DNA of 64,000 nucleotides from Actinoalloteichus caeruleus DSM 43889 (GCF_000429185.2 NZ_AUBJ02000001.1:2542001-2606000); one strand, 5' to 3'; shown: positions 11,517-20,977, counted from the first letter of the stretch. A program made the numbers and translations. Notes: generated from the letters alone by a model not told the origin.

Positions 11517-12697
11517 GCGACGACGCCTCCCAACCACGAGAGGACCTCCCCTCCGACGGCACCGAGCTCGGCGAGGTACACCCCGGCGACCCCGCTGAGC
11601 AGCAGAGCCGCGAGCAGCACCACCACCGCCACCCCCAGCAGCGCCACCAGGGCCCAGGCGGGAACGCCCCGCCGGTGCACCGCCGCCACCGTGCGGGCGT
11701 CCACGTACTTCGCGCCCAGTTTGAGCCGGGTGACCACCATGGACGGCCGTGACTCCGTCCGCCCCCGGTCGAGGAACTCCTCCAGGCTGCCGCCGAACCC
11801 GACGGTGGTCACCACCGCGGCGCCCTGGTGGTCCACCAGCAGCAGGGCCAGGTCCTCCGGGTTGGCTCCCGAGGCGACGCCGCTGGCCTCGACCCCGAGG
11901 TCGTGGAGGCGGTCCAACGCCGGCGCGTACCCGTCGTGGTGGGCGGGGACCACCACCGGAGCGCCGCACCGCAGCGTGTCCTGGCTGATCGTGGCGGGAT
12001 CACCGACGATGAGGTCGGGCGGGTACCCGGCCCGGGCGAGGAGGTCCGCCCCGCCCTCCACCCCGACCAGGCGAGGCCGGTGCTCGCGCAGGTAACCCCG
12101 CAGCGACCGCAGGTGCCCGTCCGCGTCCCCGTTCGCGGCGACCACCAGCACGTGCGCGCCGTGGAGGTCCAGGTCGAGTTCGGGGAAACCCACCCCCTCC
12201 AGGAACAGGGCACGTTCCTGGCGGAGGAACTCGACGACGTCGGCGGAGAACGCCTCCAGCTGGGCGACCATCCCGGTCCTGGCCTCCACCAGCTGGTCAG
12301 CCACCGTGTCGGCCGTCTGGCACGTCCCTCGGGCGAGTTCCCGCTCACCCTCGTAGACGGCCCCCTCGTGGACCCGGACGCGCGCACCGTCGCGGACCGC
12401 GCGCAGGACCTCGGGCCCGGCGCCGTCGACCAGGACCACCCCCGCCCGCAGCAGCCGCTCCGGTCCCAGCACCGGGAAACGACCCGAGATGGAGGGGGCC
12501 GCGTTGACCACGGCGGCCGCGTCCGCCGCCACGATGCGGTCCACCGTCCGGCGGTCGAGGTCGACGTGGTCGAGAACCACCACGTCCCCAGGGCTCAGCC
12601 GACGCAGGAGTTCCGGCTCGGGCCCGCCAACCCGCGCCGTTCCGATCACTCCCGGCAGCTCCTGTTTCCGCCGTTTCAGCAGGCCAGTGATTCTCAT
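11513..12697 (-). CDS. steA: SteA-like cytokinetic ring protein
   Basis: 394-residue protein of the family named SteA (Rv1697-like). The N-terminal part includes VVLDHVDLDRRTVDRIVAADAAAVVNAAPSISGRFP. A thiamin-pyrophosphokinase-like segment carries LIVGDPATIS and AHHDGYAPA. One strong transmembrane helix near residues 350-375 (ALVALLGVAVVVLLAALLLSG) leaves a short tail. In Corynebacterium glutamicum SteA recruits SteB and influences peptidoglycan hydrolysis at the septum; that role is transferred here by family and by the adjacent steB. ATG start at 12697; recN lies just upstream in the same direction. Confidence 0.85.
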   Translation of the reverse strand: MRITGLLKRRKQELPGVIGTARVGGPEPELLRRLSPGDVVVLDHVDLDRRTVDRIVAADAAAVVNAAPSISGRFPVLGPERLLRAGVVLVDGAGPEVLRAVRDGARVRVHEGAVYEGERELARGTCQTADTVADQLVEARTGMVAQLEAFSADVVEFLRQERALFLEGVGFPELDLDLHGAHVLVVAANGDADGHLRSLRGYLREHRPRLVGVEGGADLLARAGYPPDLIVGDPATISQDTLRCGAPVVVPAHHDGYAPALDRLHDLGVEASGVASGANPEDLALLLVDHQGAAVVTTVGFGGSLEEFLDRGRTESRPSMVVTRLKLGAKYVDARTVAAVHRRGVPAWALVALLGVAVVVLLAALLLSGVAGVYLAELGAVGGEVLSWLGGVVA

Positions 12698-12770
12698 GGA
12701 CAGATCGTGACAAAACGATCACCGTCCGACGTGAAGCCACGCCGCGTGCCCCTCGGGTGGTTGGCCAGCC

Positions 12771-14543
12771 TCACCCCGTGGTGTGGGCCAACCGGAACGT
12801 CTCCCGATCCCGCTCCGCGACCTCCAACAACTCCTCGGCGTGCGCGCGCCCCGTCTCGGTCGACTCCATGCCCGCCAGCATCCTGGCCAGCTCGACGACG
12901 CGTTCCCCCGGTTCCAGCCGCCTGATGCTGCTGTGCGTGATGCCGGAGCCGCTGCCCTTGTCCACGACCACGTGGCGGTCCGCGTAGGCCGCCACCTGGG
13001 CGAGGTGCGTCACCACCACCACCTGGTGGGTGACCGCGAGCCGCGCGAGCCGACGACCGATCTCCACCGCGGCCCGCCCACCGACCCCGGCGTCGACCTC
13101 GTCGAAGACGAGCGTGGGCACCGGATCCGCGTGGGCGAGCACGACCTCCAACGCCAGCATGACCCGGGAGAGCTCGCCGCCCGACGCTCCCTTGTGGACG
13201 GGGAGTTCCGGTGCGCCGTCATGGGCCACCAACCGCAACTCCACGTCGTCCGTCCCGTCCGGCCCGGCGTGCCTCCACCGACCGTCCACGTTCAGCGCGG
13301 CCGGGTCCTCCTCGTCGCACTCCCGAGCCGCCACCGACACCACCAGCCGGGCGTGGGGCATGGCCAGCCCTCCCAGCTCGGCGGTCACGGATTCCGCCAA
13401 CCGACCGGCGGCCTCGGCCCTCGCCGCGCTGAGCTCACCGGCGTGACCGGCGAGCAGCGCGGCCAGTTCCTCCCGCCTGGCCCGCAGCGCGGCCACCGCG
13501 TCGTCGGAGGTGTCGACCTCCGCCAGCCGGCGCTCCGCCTCCTCGGCCCAGTCCAGCACGCCATCCACATCGGCCGCGTACTTGCGGGTGAGCGCCTTCA
13601 ACTCCGCCTGGCGAGCCAACACCGACTGGAGCCGGTCCGGGTCCGCCTCCAGGTCCTCGAGGTAGCCACCGAGCTCGGCTCCCACGTCGACCAGCAACGC
13701 GAGGGCCTCCGAGACCCTCGGCTCGAAGTCCCGCAGCCGGGGGTCGTCAACGCCTCCCAGCCGCCGCCGAGCCTCACCGAGCAGCCCCAACGCGCCCGGT
13801 TGGTCCGGGTCGCCGTCCGGGGCCCCGGACACCGCCGCCTGCGCGGCGGCCGCCGCCTCGCGGAGCTGGTCGACGTCGGCGAGGCGCTTGGCCTCCTGCT
13901 GGAGCTCCACGTCCTCGGCACGCCGGGGAGCGACCGCGTTGATCTCGGTCAGGCCGTGCCGCAGCAGTTCGGCCTCCCTGGCCAACTCCCGTGCCCGTTC
14001 CCGCCGCTCGGTCAGCTCCTCGATGACGCCCAGCCACTGGGAACGCACCTCCCGGTACCGGTCCCGGAGTTCGGTGATCCCCTCCCCGCCGAACCGGTCG
14101 AGCACGGCCCGCTGCTCGGTCGGGCGCAACAGCCGCAGCTGGTCGTTCTGCCCGTGCACCGCGAGCGTCTGCTCGGCGAGCTGCGCCAACACCCCGACCG
14201 GGACCGACCGGCCCCCCAGGTGCGCCCGCGAACGGCCGTCGGCCCCGACGGTGCGCAGCGCGATCAGGCCACCGTCCTCGTCCGGCTCGGCGCCCGCGTT
14301 CGAGGCCACGGCGGCGGCCCCGGTCCCCGCCGGCGCCAGGAACCTGCCCTCCAGCACCGCCCGGTCGGCGCCGACCCGCACCCGCGAGGCCTCCGCCCGC
14401 CCACCGCTGAGCAGGTGCAGCCCCGTCACCACCATCGTCTTCCCGGCTCCTGTCTCTCCGGTGACGACGGTCAGGCCGGGGTGCAGCTCCAGCGTGGCAT
14501 CGTCGATGACCCCGAGTTTCTGGATACGCATCTCAGCCAGCAC
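12771..14543 (-). CDS. recN: DNA repair ATPase RecN
   Basis: SMC-like ATPase of double-strand-break repair. In the 590-residue protein the Walker A motif GETGAGKT is at residues 29-36, a central region rich in Glu/Ala/Arg forms the coiled coil, and the C-terminal half has the ABC signature GASGGELSRVMLALE followed by Walker B LVFDEVDAGVGG and the RecN-typical VTHLAQVAAYAD. The start is GTG at 14543 (VLAEMRIQ), matching the M-L-E-E-M-R-I lead of homologues; ATG at 14531 is the alternative. The frame remains open a further 500 bases upstream, but that part is low-complexity and overlaps nadK. Confidence 0.93.
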   Translation of the reverse strand: MLAEMRIQKLGVIDDATLELHPGLTVVTGETGAGKTMVVTGLHLLSGGRAEASRVRVGADRAVLEGRFLAPAGTGAAAVASNAGAEPDEDGGLIALRTVGADGRSRAHLGGRSVPVGVLAQLAEQTLAVHGQNDQLRLLRPTEQRAVLDRFGGEGITELRDRYREVRSQWLGVIEELTERRERARELAREAELLRHGLTEINAVAPRRAEDVELQQEAKRLADVDQLREAAAAAQAAVSGAPDGDPDQPGALGLLGEARRRLGGVDDPRLRDFEPRVSEALALLVDVGAELGGYLEDLEADPDRLQSVLARQAELKALTRKYAADVDGVLDWAEEAERRLAEVDTSDDAVAALRARREELAALLAGHAGELSAARAEAAGRLAESVTAELGGLAMPHARLVVSVAARECDEEDPAALNVDGRWRHAGPDGTDDVELRLVAHDGAPELPVHKGASGGELSRVMLALEVVLAHADPVPTLVFDEVDAGVGGRAAVEIGRRLARLAVTHQVVVVTHLAQVAAYADRHVVVDKGSGSGITHSSIRRLEPGERVVELARMLAGMESTETGRAHAEELLEVAERDRETFRLAHTTG

Positions 14544-14944
14544 ACACCGCACCCTAGCGCCGTCGGGTGATGATTGGCGTTCGTCCCGGGCCCCGCACGC
14601 CCCGCCGGCGGACGCGTCCTCCGACTTCCCGTGCCCGGCGGAACCGTTCCCAGCCCGGTGACCGGAACTCCCCGGAACGGCCAGGCCCGCCGCGTCGGGC
14701 GTGGCCGGCCCTGGCCCTGGCGGGCCGGTGGTCTCCTCCGCGTCGGCATCGCCGCGGTCGGAACGTCCCTCAGCCGCCCCTGCCCGCCGACCTCGCCCCC
14801 CGGCCAGGTCGGTCCCGGCCTCGACGGGTGGCTCAGGCTGCGGGGGGACGGGCCTGCTCGCCCGTCCGGACAGCCCCAACAGCGCCGTCCTGCCCAGGAA
14901 GACGCCAGGAGACGTGCTGCCACCGGCGGGACGGGGGTCCCCGG
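14544..14944 (-). other. Spacer between nadK and recN
   Basis: About 400 bases of very G+C-rich sequence with no recognisable gene, no T-tract hairpin and no clear promoter. It is open in the recN frame but encodes only low-complexity Gly/Pro/Arg sequence. Confidence 0.4.
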
Positions 14945-15841
14945 TCATGCCGGGGGCGGCCCGCGCCAGCCCTGCACGGGCAGGTCGAACTTGCGGATCA
15001 GCCGTTCGGAGAACCTGCCCGGTCGGAGCCGGACGAGGCCGATGGGGCACTCGCCCTCGACGACCTCCACCCGCGACCCCGGAGGCAGCTCGACGGTGCG
15101 ACGACCATCACAGCACAGCACGGCGGGATGGCTGTCCGGGGTGACCTCCACCGCCACCACCGAATCCCTCGCGACGACCATCGTCTTCGCGAACAGGGCG
15201 TGCGCGTTGCTCGGCACGACCAGCATCGCCGGAACCTGGGGCCAGACCACCGGTCCACCGGCGGAGAACGCGTAGGCGGTGGAACCGGTCGGAGTCGCGC
15301 ACAGCACCCCGTCACACCCGAACGCCAGCACCGGCCGCCCGTCGACCTCGATCACGGCGTCGATCACCCGCTCCGGGCTGTTCTTCTCCACGCTGGCCTC
15401 GTTGAGCGCCCACGTCTCGGTCAGGACGGCGCCGTTCCACGTCGCCCTGACGTCGATCGTCATCCGCTCCTCGACCTGGTAGTCACCGTCGATCACCGCC
15501 TGGACGGCCTCCGCGAGGTGCTCGGAGTCCGCCTCGGCGAGGAAACCCACCCGACCGAAGTTGACGCCGAGGACCGGAACCCTCGCCGGGCGGGCCAGCT
15601 CGGCCGCCCGCAACAGCGTCCCGTCCCCGCCCAGCACGAAGACGAGTTCCGTCCCCACCGCCGCGTAGGGCCCCGCCTCCACCGTGTTCGGGTACCAGGC
15701 GTGGTCGAGGTCAGGGGCCTCCTCTGCCAGCACCCGCAACCTGAAGCCCGCCTCGGTGAACCTCCTGGCCACCTCGAAGGCGGTGCGCTGGTTGTCCTCA
15801 CGGCCGGTGTGCACCACCAGCAGGACCTCACGCGCGCTCAC
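14945..15841 (-). CDS. nadK: NAD kinase
   Basis: ATP- or polyphosphate-dependent phosphorylation of NAD+ to NADP+. The 298-residue protein has the conserved GGDGT at residues 71-75, the NE-S motif in ALNEASVEKNSPE and the C-terminal glycine-rich PTGSTAYAFSAGGP. The GTG start overlaps the tlyA stop by four bases. tlyA-nadK-recN is a conserved actinobacterial order, and the three are probably cotranscribed. The final 20 residues (LPVQGWRGPPPA) are variable. Confidence 0.95.
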   Translation of the reverse strand: MSAREVLLVVHTGREDNQRTAFEVARRFTEAGFRLRVLAEEAPDLDHAWYPNTVEAGPYAAVGTELVFVLGGDGTLLRAAELARPARVPVLGVNFGRVGFLAEADSEHLAEAVQAVIDGDYQVEERMTIDVRATWNGAVLTETWALNEASVEKNSPERVIDAVIEVDGRPVLAFGCDGVLCATPTGSTAYAFSAGGPVVWPQVPAMLVVPSNAHALFAKTMVVARDSVVAVEVTPDSHPAVLCCDGRRTVELPPGSRVEVVEGECPIGLVRLRPGRFSERLIRKFDLPVQGWRGPPPA

Positions 15842-16734
15842 GCGGGCCCCGACCTGACCGCGTCCCAGACGAGCTCCCGCACGCGGTCCGCCTCCTCCCG
15901 GTCGTCCCGAACACCGGCCCGCCCCGCACCGCCCCCGGACTCCGGCACGTCACCACCCGGCGACGCCGCCCCCTCCCCGGTCGGGGACGCGGTGAACCAC
16001 ACGAAGTACTCGACGTTGCCGGAGGGACCCGGCAACGGGCTGGCGGTCACCGCCCGCGCCCGCAGGCCGAGCGGCCGGGCCGCGTCGATCACCGATCGGA
16101 CCGCCTCGGCCCGCAACTCCGGGTCGCGGACGACACCACCGCTCCCCAACCGTTCGCGACCCACCTCGAACTGCGGTTTGACCATCGGCACCAGGTCGGC
16201 GCCCGGCGCGGCGCACGCCGCCAGGGCGGGCAGCACGAGCCGCAGCGAGATGAAGGACAGGTCCGCGACGACGAGACCGACGGGACCACCGATGGTCTCC
16301 GCGTCGATCCCGCGCACGTTCGTCCGGTCCAGCACGGTCACCCGTTCGTCGGTCCGCAGCCGCCACGCGAGCTGGCCGTAGCCGACGTCCACCGCGACCA
16401 CCTCCCCGGCCCCCGCGCGGAGGAGGACGTCGGTGAACCCGCCCGTGGAGGCACCGGCGTCCAGGCACCGGCGGCCCGCGACCGCCAGCCCGCCGCCCTC
16501 GAATGCCTCGAGCGCGCCGAGCAACTTGTGGGCCCCCCGGGATGCCCACCCCGGGTCATCCGCCGCCTCGGACACCACCAGCGGCGCGTCAGCCGTCACC
16601 GCGGTCGCCGGTTTGGTCGCCACCGCGCCGCGCACCGTCACCCGGCCGGCGGCGACCAGCTCGGAGGCGTGGTCACGTGACCGGGCGAGACCCCGGCGGA
16701 CCAGCTCGGCGTCCAACCTCGCACGTCGTGGCAC
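15838..16734 (-). CDS. tlyA: TlyA-family rRNA 2'-O-methyltransferase
   Basis: S-adenosylmethionine-dependent enzyme that in mycobacteria methylates 16S C1409 and 23S C1920, a modification required for capreomycin sensitivity. An N-terminal S4 domain covers residues 1-60 (RLDAELVRRGLARSRDHASELV). The Rossmann methyltransferase domain has motif I in CLDAGASTGGFTDVLL, then VVADLSFISLRLVLP and VPMVKPQFEVGRE. A Gly/Ser/Ala-rich insertion of about 35 residues near the C-terminus (after EYFVWF) is not typical. ATG start. Also annotated in databases as 'hemolysin A'. Confidence 0.92.
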   Translation of the reverse strand: MPRRARLDAELVRRGLARSRDHASELVAAGRVTVRGAVATKPATAVTADAPLVVSEAADDPGWASRGAHKLLGALEAFEGGGLAVAGRRCLDAGASTGGFTDVLLRAGAGEVVAVDVGYGQLAWRLRTDERVTVLDRTNVRGIDAETIGGPVGLVVADLSFISLRLVLPALAACAAPGADLVPMVKPQFEVGRERLGSGGVVRDPELRAEAVRSVIDAARPLGLRARAVTASPLPGPSGNVEYFVWFTASPTGEGAASPGGDVPESGGGAGRAGVRDDREEADRVRELVWDAVRSGPA

Positions 16735-16743
16735 TGGTTCACC

Positions 16744-16935
16744 TCAGAGTCGGTCGACGTCCGCGAGCGCGGCGGCCAGCGCCGCGTGCACCGCGTCGAA
16801 ACGGGCGACGTGCTCCTCCGGGGGCAGCGCGTCGAGGTCGGCGAGCCCCGCCATCGCCTCATCGATCCCGCCGACGACATCGGCGGGGCGAGCGACGGCG
16901 AACAGCATCGGGCTGGGCGTGCTGTCAGAGTTCAT
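16744..16935 (-). CDS. Small hypothetical protein upstream of tlyA
   Basis: 63-residue protein beginning MNSDSTPSPMLFAVARPADVV and ending in an alanine-rich helix (HVARFDAVHAALAAALADVDRL). ATG at 16935 with GGAG about ten bases upstream. It lies nine bases before tlyA and in the same direction. A short protein of this kind, acidic and helical, is commonly found between the HAD phosphatase and tlyA in actinobacteria. No function is known. Its position and clean codon use make it more credible than a chance frame. Confidence 0.7.
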   Translation of the reverse strand: MNSDSTPSPMLFAVARPADVVGGIDEAMAGLADLDALPPEEHVARFDAVHAALAAALADVDRL

Positions 16936-17090
16936 CCCCAGCGCACTCCTGCTCCACTCTGGTGCGGACCGTTCCACCGCACCGGCGGCGGCCCCGACAA
17001 CGCTACCGAATCTCCTCCGACGCGGAGGAACCGCTGGTTCCCGGCGCACACCCGTCCGCCCGGTCCAGCGGCGAACCAGCTCGGGCCGGC

Positions 17091-18187
17091 TCAGTCCCCG
17101 ACCACGGGGACGCGGAGCGCCCGCAGCGCGGCCGCCGAGGAGTCGTCGACGGCCACCACCGCGCCCGGGTCCCCCCGACCGGCCACCAGGCCGCGCACAG
17201 CGCCAGCAACAACCCGAGCGACGACGGCGCGTGGGCCCCGCCGGCGTGCCGGACGACCAACCGGCCTTCCGCACCCGGCTCCGCGGACCTCTCCACCACC
17301 CAGGCCCCGGCCGGGCCGTCCGCGTCGACCGGGCTCTCCCCACGCGGCAGGGCCCCGTGGGCGTGCGGCGCGTGCAGGGCCGCGAGGTCCCAGGCGACGT
17401 GGTCCGGTCGTTCCTCCTCCACGCAGGCGAGCAGATCCCGGCCGGTGCAGACCCCGCTGAGCACCAGCAGGGAGGCCAGCCCGGCGTTGCGAGCACCGGC
17501 GATGTCGGTGTCCAGGCGGTCGCCGACCACGAGGGGACGCCGGAAGCCCGCGCCGCGAACGGCCTGGTCGAACAGCGGCCGCCTCGGTTTGCCGGCCACG
17601 AGCGGCTCCGCACCGGTGGCCGTGCGCAACGCGGCGACCATCGAACCGTTCCCGGGCAGCTGACCGACGTCGGTGGGAACCGTCGGATCCAGGTTGCACG
17701 CCACCCACAGGCCGCCGCCCCGGATGACCCGGCAGGCGGCGGCGAGGTCCCGCCACCCCGTCTCCGGGGAGTGCCCCTGCACGACGGCCACGGCCGAGCC
17801 CGGATCGTCGAGCTCACCGGCGCGCACCGGCCGGAGCCCGACGGCGGACACCTCGGCGCGCAACGCCTCGGTACCCACCACCGCCACCGTGCTGCCGGGA
17901 GCGAGTCGCTCGGCGAGCACCGAGGCACCCGCCTGGGCACTGGTGCTCACCTCAGCGGGGGCCGCCGCGAAGCCCAGCTCCACGAGGTGCTCGGCCACCG
18001 CCTCCGGCGGGCGTGCCGCGTTGTTGGTGACGTACCGGAAGCGGGTGCCCCGGGCCGAGGCGGCGCGCAGCGCGTCGACCGCGCCCGGCACCGCCTCCCT
18101 GCCCTGGTAGACGGTGCCGTCCAGGTCGAGCAACAACGCGTCGTACCGGTCGAGGTAGTCGGGACCGGGGTCGCCCGCTTCCGTCAT
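17091..18187 (-). pseudogene. HAD-superfamily phosphatase (NagD-like), frameshifted near the C-terminus
   Basis: Haloacid-dehalogenase hydrolase of subclass IIA. The nucleophile motif is LLDLDGTVYQG, with the downstream YVTNNAARPP (motif II), GKPRRPLF (Lys) and VVGDRLDTDIAGARNAG (motif IV). After SSLGLLLALCAAWWPVGG the frame turns into Arg/Pro/Ser-rich sequence and runs on to 17003. Adding one G to the run of six at 17171-17176 restores GDPGAVVAVDDSSAAALRAL and a stop at 17091, for a 365-residue protein. The catalytic core is intact whichever frame is right. ATG start shares one base with the upstream TPR gene stop. Confidence 0.82.
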
Positions 18188-20700
18188 CAGTCCTCCTGGT
18201 TCGGCCGGTGCTCGGTCTCAGCCTCTCCCGCGTGGTCCCGTCCGTCCAGGTTCCCCTCGGAGGGGACCTCCGGCGACGGGGAGGCGGACCCGCCGGGAGG
18301 AACACCGCCGTCGGCTCCCGTTCCGGTGGCCTCCTCGCGGCCGGTGTCGGCGGCGCCGGCGTCCTCGGCACTCGGCGTGCCCGGCTCGTCCGCCGCCGTC
18401 CCCGCCGCACGGTCTCCGGAGGGAGAACCGCTCGCGGGGCCGGACCGCTCGGGTGCCCGGGCGGTGGTCCCTCCGGCCGGGCGCTCGGCGCGGGAGGTGG
18501 ACTTCGGCAGGGGAGTCCCCTCGATCGTCCGGCCGAGTTCGGAGGCCAGTTCCACCGCACGGTCGTCGGCGTCGGTCTCGTCCTCGGAGTCGGCCTGGGC
18601 GGCGTTGATGAACCACCGCAGCGCCTCCTCCCCTCGGTCGGCCGCCAGCAGGTTGTCCGCGTAGGCGTAGAAGAGCCGAGCGCTCCACGGCTGGGGCCGC
18701 GCCGGGTCGAGGTCCGCACCCTGCAACTCCACGACCGCCGCGTCGAGCTGGCCCATGTCACGGCGGGCACCGGCCACGACGATCCGGAGTTCCACCGCCT
18801 GGTCCGCCGGCAGCTGCCGGGCCTCCGGGGTCCGCGCCAGGTCCAGGGCCCGTTCCGGCCTTCCCAGGGCGCGTTCGCAGTCGGCCATCACGGCGACGTG
18901 CCCGGGACCTCCGGCCAGCCGGCGGGCCGCGCGCAACTCCACCAACGCCTCGTTCCACTCCCCGGCGTGGTAGGCGGCCAGCCCGGCCGCCTCGCGCACC
19001 ACACCCACCCGGGCCGCCTTCCGGCGGGCGAACCTGGCGTGCAGCAGTGCCCGCTCCGGATCGGAGTCGAGCAGCGCGCCGGTGGCGACGAGGTGCCTGG
19101 CGACGAGATCCGCCATCACCTTGGGCATCCCCAACAGCGAGCGCCGCACCTCGGTGTCCAGGTCACCGGCCTCCACCTCGTCCGGCAGTTCCGGCATCGG
19201 GTCCTGGGTCACCACGTCCTCGGCGGTCTCCGCCCCGTCCTCGGCACGGGGACGTCGCGGGGCGTCCCGCCGGTCGTCCCGCCCGCGATGGGGGCGGTCA
19301 CCGCCCGGTCGCCCGCTCCTGCCGTCCCTCCCCTCGGCCCGGTACCCGGACTGGCGGTCGGAGGACGAGCGCTCGCCCGGGCCACGCCGGTCGTCCCGAC
19401 GGGGACGCTCGTCCCGGCCCCGATCGCCGCGCGGGGCGCCCGATCCGGAACCCCGGTAGTCGTCCCGACCCCTGCGGTCGTCGTCCCGGTGACGCTCGCG
19501 GTCGCGGTAGCGCGATTCCGACGGGCGGGCCGAGGCGGCGCCACCGCGGTCCCAGCGTTCGCCTCCGCTCTGGCGTTCCCGCCTTGGCGCACCGCCCCGG
19601 TCATCCCGACGGTCACGGAAGTCCCGGCCGCCACGGCCGCCACGGTCGTCGCGACGGTCGCGGAAGTCCCGGCCGCCACGGTCATCCCGACGGTCACGGA
19701 AGTCCCGGCCGCCCTGGCGGTCACGATCGTCGCGGCGGTCACCTCGGTCGAAGGTCCGTTGCGGACGCGCGGAGCTCCGGCCGTCCCGATCCCTGGGGCG
19801 GTCATCCCGCCGGAAGTCCCGCCGGTCGCCCCGGTCCGAACCCCCCCGCTCACGGGTGCCCTCGCCGCGCAGCCCAGCCCGGAAACCCCGGTTGTCGTCG
19901 CGCCGCCACTCCCGCCGGTCATCGCCCCGCCCACCAGGCGGGCCCTGCCGCCGGGGACGGTCGTCCGACGAACGCGCGTCCCGGTCGCGGTCCCTGAAAC
20001 CACCGCGACGGTCCGCGCCGCCCCGGAACCCGCCGTCGCGGTCATCACGGCGGTTCCCACCCGGCCTGTCGCCGAAGGACCGACGCGGCCGATCGCCGCC
20101 GTACCCGCCGGAGGGCCGGCGGTCGTCCCTGGAGTCGTCACGGCGGAAACCGCCGCCCTGGTTCCGGTCACCCGACCTGGGCCCACCACGCGGTCGGTCG
20201 CGGGACTCCCCGCGCTCCCAGCCACGCGATCCCCGGTCGTCGCCCCGGTCCTGTCGCCGGTCGCCACCGCCGCCGGCGAAGCGACGGTCACCGCGAGGAG
20301 GCCCGTCGTTCCGGAAGGGCCGCCCATCCGGGCCGCCCCGGCGCGGCCGGTCACCCTCGCCGGCGGGACGTCGGTCGAACCGCCCGCGACCCTCGTCCCG
20401 AGGCCGCTGGCCGCCGGAACCTCCCTGCTCCCCGGGCCGACGACGGTCACCGCGCGGGGGCTGCCCCCGGTCGCCACGACGTTCGCCGTCCCGGGAGCTC
20501 CGCTCGTTCCAGTCGCGTGAACGATCAGCGGCCCCGCCGTTCCCACCGGAACGCCGGTCGCGGGAGCGGTCCGCGCGGAACCCCCGGTCGCCTCCCTCGC
20601 CACGCTCACGGCGTGGCCGGCCCTGGCCGCCACCCCCGTTGCCGTGGCGGGGACCGGACGAACGATCGCGGTCGACGGGGCCTTCCCCTGACGTGGACAC
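18187..20700 (-). CDS. TPR-like protein with a long Arg/Asp/Gly-rich disordered N-terminus
   Basis: 837 residues in three parts. Residues 1 to about 490 are almost entirely Arg, Asp, Gly, Ser and Pro with RGG and RDDRR motifs, including an in-frame repeat GGRDFRDRRDDRG present at least four times (DNA around 19600-19740). Residues about 500-715 are helical and tetratricopeptide-like (LLDSDPERALLHARFARRKAARVGVVREAAGLAAYHAGEWNEAL). The tail is Pro/Glu/Gly-rich and acidic. The start is GTG at 20700, directly behind AGGAGG; an upstream GTG lacks this. RGG-rich tails usually bind RNA, so a ribosome- or RNA-linked role is possible, but function is unknown. First gene after the rrn operon. Confidence 0.82.
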   Translation of the reverse strand: MSTSGEGPVDRDRSSGPRHGNGGGGQGRPRRERGEGGDRGFRADRSRDRRSGGNGGAADRSRDWNERSSRDGERRGDRGQPPRGDRRRPGEQGGSGGQRPRDEGRGRFDRRPAGEGDRPRRGGPDGRPFRNDGPPRGDRRFAGGGGDRRQDRGDDRGSRGWERGESRDRPRGGPRSGDRNQGGGFRRDDSRDDRRPSGGYGGDRPRRSFGDRPGGNRRDDRDGGFRGGADRRGGFRDRDRDARSSDDRPRRQGPPGGRGDDRREWRRDDNRGFRAGLRGEGTRERGGSDRGDRRDFRRDDRPRDRDGRSSARPQRTFDRGDRRDDRDRQGGRDFRDRRDDRGGRDFRDRRDDRGGRGGRDFRDRRDDRGGAPRRERQSGGERWDRGGAASARPSESRYRDRERHRDDDRRGRDDYRGSGSGAPRGDRGRDERPRRDDRRGPGERSSSDRQSGYRAEGRDGRSGRPGGDRPHRGRDDRRDAPRRPRAEDGAETAEDVVTQDPMPELPDEVEAGDLDTEVRRSLLGMPKVMADLVARHLVATGALLDSDPERALLHARFARRKAARVGVVREAAGLAAYHAGEWNEALVELRAARRLAGGPGHVAVMADCERALGRPERALDLARTPEARQLPADQAVELRIVVAGARRDMGQLDAAVVELQGADLDPARPQPWSARLFYAYADNLLAADRGEEALRWFINAAQADSEDETDADDRAVELASELGRTIEGTPLPKSTSRAERPAGGTTARAPERSGPASGSPSGDRAAGTAADEPGTPSAEDAGAADTGREEATGTGADGGVPPGGSASPSPEVPSEGNLDGRDHAGEAETEHRPNQED

Positions 20701-20780
20701 CTGTCCTCCTAGACGAACACCGATGGCTTGGTCCACCGTAACTACCCGCGCCGGGCGACCCCACCCACCTCAGCGCGCAC

Positions 20781-20847
20781 AAAAAAAGTGGGTGGAGGAG
20801 AACCGGGAGCACCCACCAGGTGCTCAACCACATTCCCCTCCACCCAC
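20781..20847 (-). terminator. Rho-independent terminator of the rrn operon
   Basis: An 11-bp stem (20788-20798 pairs with 20837-20847) encloses a second hairpin (20808-20814 with 20819-20825). It is followed on the minus strand by seven T (20781-20787). It begins 14 bases past the 5S gene. This is the strongest terminator in the window. Confidence 0.9.
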
Positions 20848-20860
20848 CGGTGAAAGAAAG

Positions 20861-20977
20861 TTCGGCGGCGTCCTACTCTCCCACACCCCCACAGGTGCAG
20901 TACCATCGGCGCTGAAAGGCTTAGCTTCCGGGTTCGGAATGGGACCGGGCGTTTCCCTCTCGCTATCACCACCGAAA
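20861..20977 (-). rRNA. rrf: 5S ribosomal RNA
   Basis: Read on the minus strand it begins GTTTCGGTGGTGATAGCG and contains the universal CCGAACCCGGAAGCTAAG loop region and the 3' segment GAGAGTAGGACGCCGCCGAA, which pairs with the 5' end. About 117 bases. Ends are approximate to a few bases. Confidence 0.95.

Noticed and set aside
19600..19745. CRISPR-like repeats
   Set aside because: The repeated units are in frame, imperfect and encode GGRDFRDRRDDRG within a protein; there are no spacers.
18208..20520. Plus-strand frame encoding Val/Pro/Ala-rich repeats
   Set aside because: Mirror image of the Arg/Asp/Gly-rich repeats of the real minus-strand TPR gene.
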